Shown here: one piece after another, positions 61,101 through 64,000 of the stretch
How the letters are laid out: each line of letters opens with the position of its first letter
Numbering within the stretch: the first letter of the stretch is position 1
From: Lepisosteus oculatus
Taxonomy: Eukaryota; Chordata; Actinopteri; Semionotiformes; Lepisosteidae
NCBI RefSeq assembly: GCF_040954835.1
Contig: NC_090712.1
Location: 1,993,284 to 2,057,283, forward strand
Direction: 5' to 3'
Length of the DNA: 64,000 nucleotides
Position numbers and translations under genes: made by a program
The notes under the pieces: model-generated
What the model was told of the DNA's origin: nothing
Database searches by the model: none
Seen by the model: only the letters and a program-made list of their open reading frames with translations

Positions 61101-64000
61101 CTCGCTGGGCTGTGAAGATTTTGCTAAAAACTCCCTGCTTTCAAAATGTTCGTTTTCTTGTGCACCTGTTCGTGTTTCACCATGATATATTTGTGATACG
61201 ATGCTTATTTCTAGATCGCATCAATAAAGTTTCTACTATTTGGAAAAGACAAACAGATAAATAGATTTCCGAACCCGAATAATATTCCATTTTGTACCTG
61301 AACTTGCTCCTCCGTAACAGATAAGAATTACTGGAATAAAATTCACTTCCTGCCCTGTCCCCAGTCAGTGTATTCTCAAAGGTCATGTTAATGATTGGGA
61401 TCCAACTCCGGGGTCACTGTACTTGAACAGATGGTCATTTTCTTAGTAGGGCTTTAAAATGAACACATTTTGGGGACCAGACCATGATTGCCAAGACCAT
61501 TCTGGGACCCACCCCAGACCAATTTGGGTCTTTGATTCAAGTTATACGCTATCATGTATTGAATCCTCACTTTGGTGTACATAGTGTAAAATTTACTAAC
61601 AGGTCGTGTTGTTATTTGAGAAGGTAAAGCCGGTGCATGTTTTGTATACAGTGAAGAGAAGAACAGATTGCAAAATAAACAAAAAGGGTTCCATCTGGGT
61701 TATAAATTAATACAGCACACATACAAATAGTTCATTATTCATATATTGCATAATGCACTACAGCAAGAGGAATGGAAAAGTAACAGAAAGTAGCTCTCAG
61801 TGAGGCATTTCCCTGAAATTGACTTTATTTTGCAAAACACACAAAACCCACGTAAGTCAGTCTGGTGTGCAAACAGTGTGGGTGATCACAGTGAAAATCA
61901 ACAAAACCTTCACGTTGCCTCTAGGACGATCAATAGGCTCGATGGCACTGAGAGTTTTTTTCAGTACGCTTAAATGTTGCAATCCCAGCAATCACTCCAC
62001 TGATGGCAACACACTCCTAAACCCTGAGATCCCATCTTGTGAATTCCCCCTTCTTTTTGAGGCACCTCTGTACCTTATCTGCTGTAACTGTGCATAATGT
62101 TAATTCATTAATAAAATGACTGTTTTTTAGCCTTTGAGCTTACTTAATATTCAATTATAAAATGCTCAAGCAGGTACTCTATCTAGGAGTGCATGCCATT
62201 ATAACTGCATTAGCTGTATTAGCTGTGATAAGTAATGTGCACTTCTGAAAGGAGAAGCTGAACCTCAAGTGGGAACAGTTCTCTTGTTCAATGGTGTTGT
62301 AAGCATGCATTTCGGCAAATTGTAGACAGCAAATAACTAAGTTACAACTCTGTCATAAACAAGTTGCGATAAGGTGCTTCCTGTTTCATTGGAATTGATA
62401 TAACCATCCGTTCTCCAGTGTCCTTCGGTGGCAGGGATCCTTTGTGAAAAATTCCACACAAAGGGAAGAATTTCCACAAAGTTTGGCTGCTTCCGAGAAA
62501 TCCTGATTCACAGATGCCAAAGTACATCAGCCTGATAATGACTCTCATAAGGGAGGTAAACAGCAGGGAAGCACATGATGCAAGCTCAACAGAGCAGCTG
62601 GCTGCGGTGAGATGGGGTTAAGAGACCTATGGTCACCGGAAGGCAGTATCTAAGCAAGGCCTGTATTCATTTACTCTGCCTTGGCACCGAAAAATACTGT
62701 ATTTAATTTCAAATTCTCAACAACACCTGTCAATTCACACTACTGAAAAACCCTGAGAGGTTTATTTAGTCTCGATCAATAATGCCTTCAAAAGCCCTTA
62801 CAGAACTAACACCTTTCAACTCAATACACACTTATGTGTAAAATGTTACGATTTTGTTTGGATTTAGTCAAATAAGAAAGCTCAAGTCGAAGCTCAGTTC
62901 TTCACAAGGATGAGGAAGTTCAAACAACTGCATTTTACAAGCTCTGTCTCTGAAGTCAAACTAAACCTGAAACAGGAGGACAGATTAGGCACAAACCCAA
63001 GTCTGGCTCTCTTTCCAAGCCAATCATTTCTAGACTACAATTGAGCCTCTTCCCCCTTTCAACTGGGCGCAGAAAAAAGACAAACATGTTACTGTGTCTT
63101 CCAAACGCAGGCCAAGCACATCTAACCAGAATGTCGATCGAAAGAAAACTCATTTTCAGCTGGAAAAAAAAAATCACTTTCACTAGTGTGGGTTCACTTC
63201 AGCAGAAATAAAACATGAATGCCGCTGCTTTTCCAAAGAAAGTTTCAATATATACAATTTCATTTTTAGTAATTGCAAATTAGTTTTTTTTTTCTTCCTC
63301 TATGCCTTTGACAAGCCGAGACGCAGCATTCTGAAAGAAGGGAAACGAGATTTAGGAACAATCTGAAAATATGCTCATGAGTCATTAAATCTAACAGCTT
63401 GGCAGCTCATCCAGTGCGCAGGAACAGGTGGGGTGTCGTCCACACACAGCCTCTTTGCAGGTGGAGCATTAGAAATCATGCTACTGACCTGAGCTGGAAG
63501 TAGACGGGCAGGTTCCACTTATTGTGAAAGCTCTGGTATGAAGGGTGTGCTCGCAGCCTCTTCACACTGGCCTGAGAGCCACACTGACGCTCGAATTTCC
63601 GCACAAACTCCATGCTGACGCTGTATTTCTGGAAAATTGAGAAGATTTCGAACAGTGATCTTGCGCTGCTGGGATTGGACATAGCTAGATTTAAAAGCTG
63701 CATCAGACGTTGCTCTTGGTCTGCCAAGCGGGTGGCTTAATTTCCAATTTAGTTTTTAACCCTCGAGCCTGCAAAGCGAAGAGCACAGCATCCTTTGGGA
63801 ACAGAAGAGCCTACTCTCCACCTGGTCTACCTGGAAATTCTCACACGGCACTCGGGGCTTGTCAATTTTACCTCGTAAAAAGCATCAGGGTTCCCCGGAT
63901 TGAAGAGAGAGGGGAGCCGCTCCTCCAGAGCTTTTACAATTTCTGGCCAAACCGAGTTCACCATGAAGTCATACCCTGGAACTATATCAGCTTTATCACT
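55162..64000 (-). CDS. COG2: COG complex subunit 2, C-terminal exons (5' end outside window)
   Basis: Subunit of the conserved oligomeric Golgi tethering complex (lobe A), which guides retrograde vesicles within the Golgi. Ten exons are in the window, transcript order: 64000(continues)-63872, 63628-63489, 60993-60932, 60432-60281, 59699-59517, 58667-58595, 57689-57547, 57056-56917, 56101-55921, 55263-55162. All join in frame. Landmark peptides are VNSVWPEIV, FNPGNPDAF, ERQCGSQASVKRLRAHP, KWNLPVYFQL, VPRLYRRTNK, YVDSALKPL, KKMEESLKRLKQARK and LALDVEYFGEQ; these match vertebrate COG2 closely. The exon at 59699-59517 encodes a Ser/Thr-rich linker, the variable part of the family. The protein ends SSQQP. 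The N-terminal coiled coils lie beyond 64000. AATAAA on this strand is at 54907-54912. Convergent with AGT. Confidence 0.96.
55318..55520 (+). mobile_element. SINE family C-like degenerate copy 5 (COG2 intron)
   Basis: GCGACGGCATGGCTTTCATA, GGTCCTGGGCTCAATTCTGA (B-box remnant) and GTGGTGTCTGCATGGTTTTC follow the family order. Confidence 0.5.
56338..56440 (+). mobile_element. tRNA-like SINE head (COG2 intron)
   Basis: GCCAGAGCGTAGCCCTAGTG and B box GCAGGTTCGAGTCTGGGTCA; the 3' part is not recognised. Confidence 0.45.
58880..59345 (+). mobile_element. CR1-like LINE fragment, COG2 intron
   Basis: Broken translation resembles the CR1 reverse-transcriptase tail: GMGYADGLKEPKLLS, then EFKVLKDTEKVSQAHLFRTN, GGHMWKLEGTALKTKNRRLF and FFTKDD, with in-frame stops. 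Antisense to COG2, between the exons at 58595-58667 and 59517-59699. Confidence 0.65.
60994..63488. other. COG2 intron, 2.5 kb
   Basis: No exon, repeat family or RNA gene recognised; AT-rich with short chance frames. Confidence 0.6.

Overview
This is vertebrate nuclear DNA, almost certainly from a ray-finned fish. Genes are split by GT-AG introns, angiotensinogen carries a fish-type Asn1/Val5 angiotensin, and introns hold tRNA- and 5S-derived SINEs, L2/CR1-like LINE ends, a Tc1-like transposon and a gypsy-style solo LTR. I cannot name the species. A gar- or bowfin-like lineage is possible but unproven.

The right half is a conserved block: CAPN9 (minus, 26201-44392, 20 coding exons, complete), AGT (plus, 48402-52489, 4 coding exons, complete) and COG2 (minus, 55162 to beyond 64000, its last 10 coding exons). 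Human 1q42 has the same neighbours in the same relative orientations. CAPN9 and AGT are divergent; AGT and COG2 are convergent. Every CAPN9, AGT and COG2 exon boundary given here was placed by hand from splice dinucleotides and codon phase, and the summed reading frames are open.

The left half is less familiar. From 19011 to 25416 on the plus strand I reconstruct an eight-exon gene for a small single-Ig transmembrane receptor. Its exon plan (short leader exon, 36-base second leader exon, phase 1-1 Ig exon, transmembrane exon, several tiny tail exons) resembles leukocyte-receptor-complex genes such as KIR/LILR/FCAR. It lies tail to tail with CAPN9, and one tail exon has a tandemly duplicated splice donor that also duplicates a Tyr-Tyr-Asn motif. 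This is the most promising uncharacterised gene in the window. At about 12.2 kb a GC-rich promoter with a TATA box starts a minus-strand gene whose first coding exon (11733-11871) I cannot assign; most of 1-11700 would be its intron or flank.

Other notable items are a 9-base-core minisatellite in CAPN9 intron 10 that keeps all minus-strand frames open and runs in frame from exon 10, a solo LTR with intact 5-base target duplication in CAPN9 intron 15, a decayed Tc1-like element with long terminal inverted repeats at 17.0-18.6 kb, and an orphan ORF with a signal-peptide-like start at 24.1 kb. The genes here do not form one pathway: angiotensinogen is a secreted hormone precursor, COG2 works in Golgi tethering, calpain-9 is a cytosolic protease, and the receptor is probably on leukocytes.
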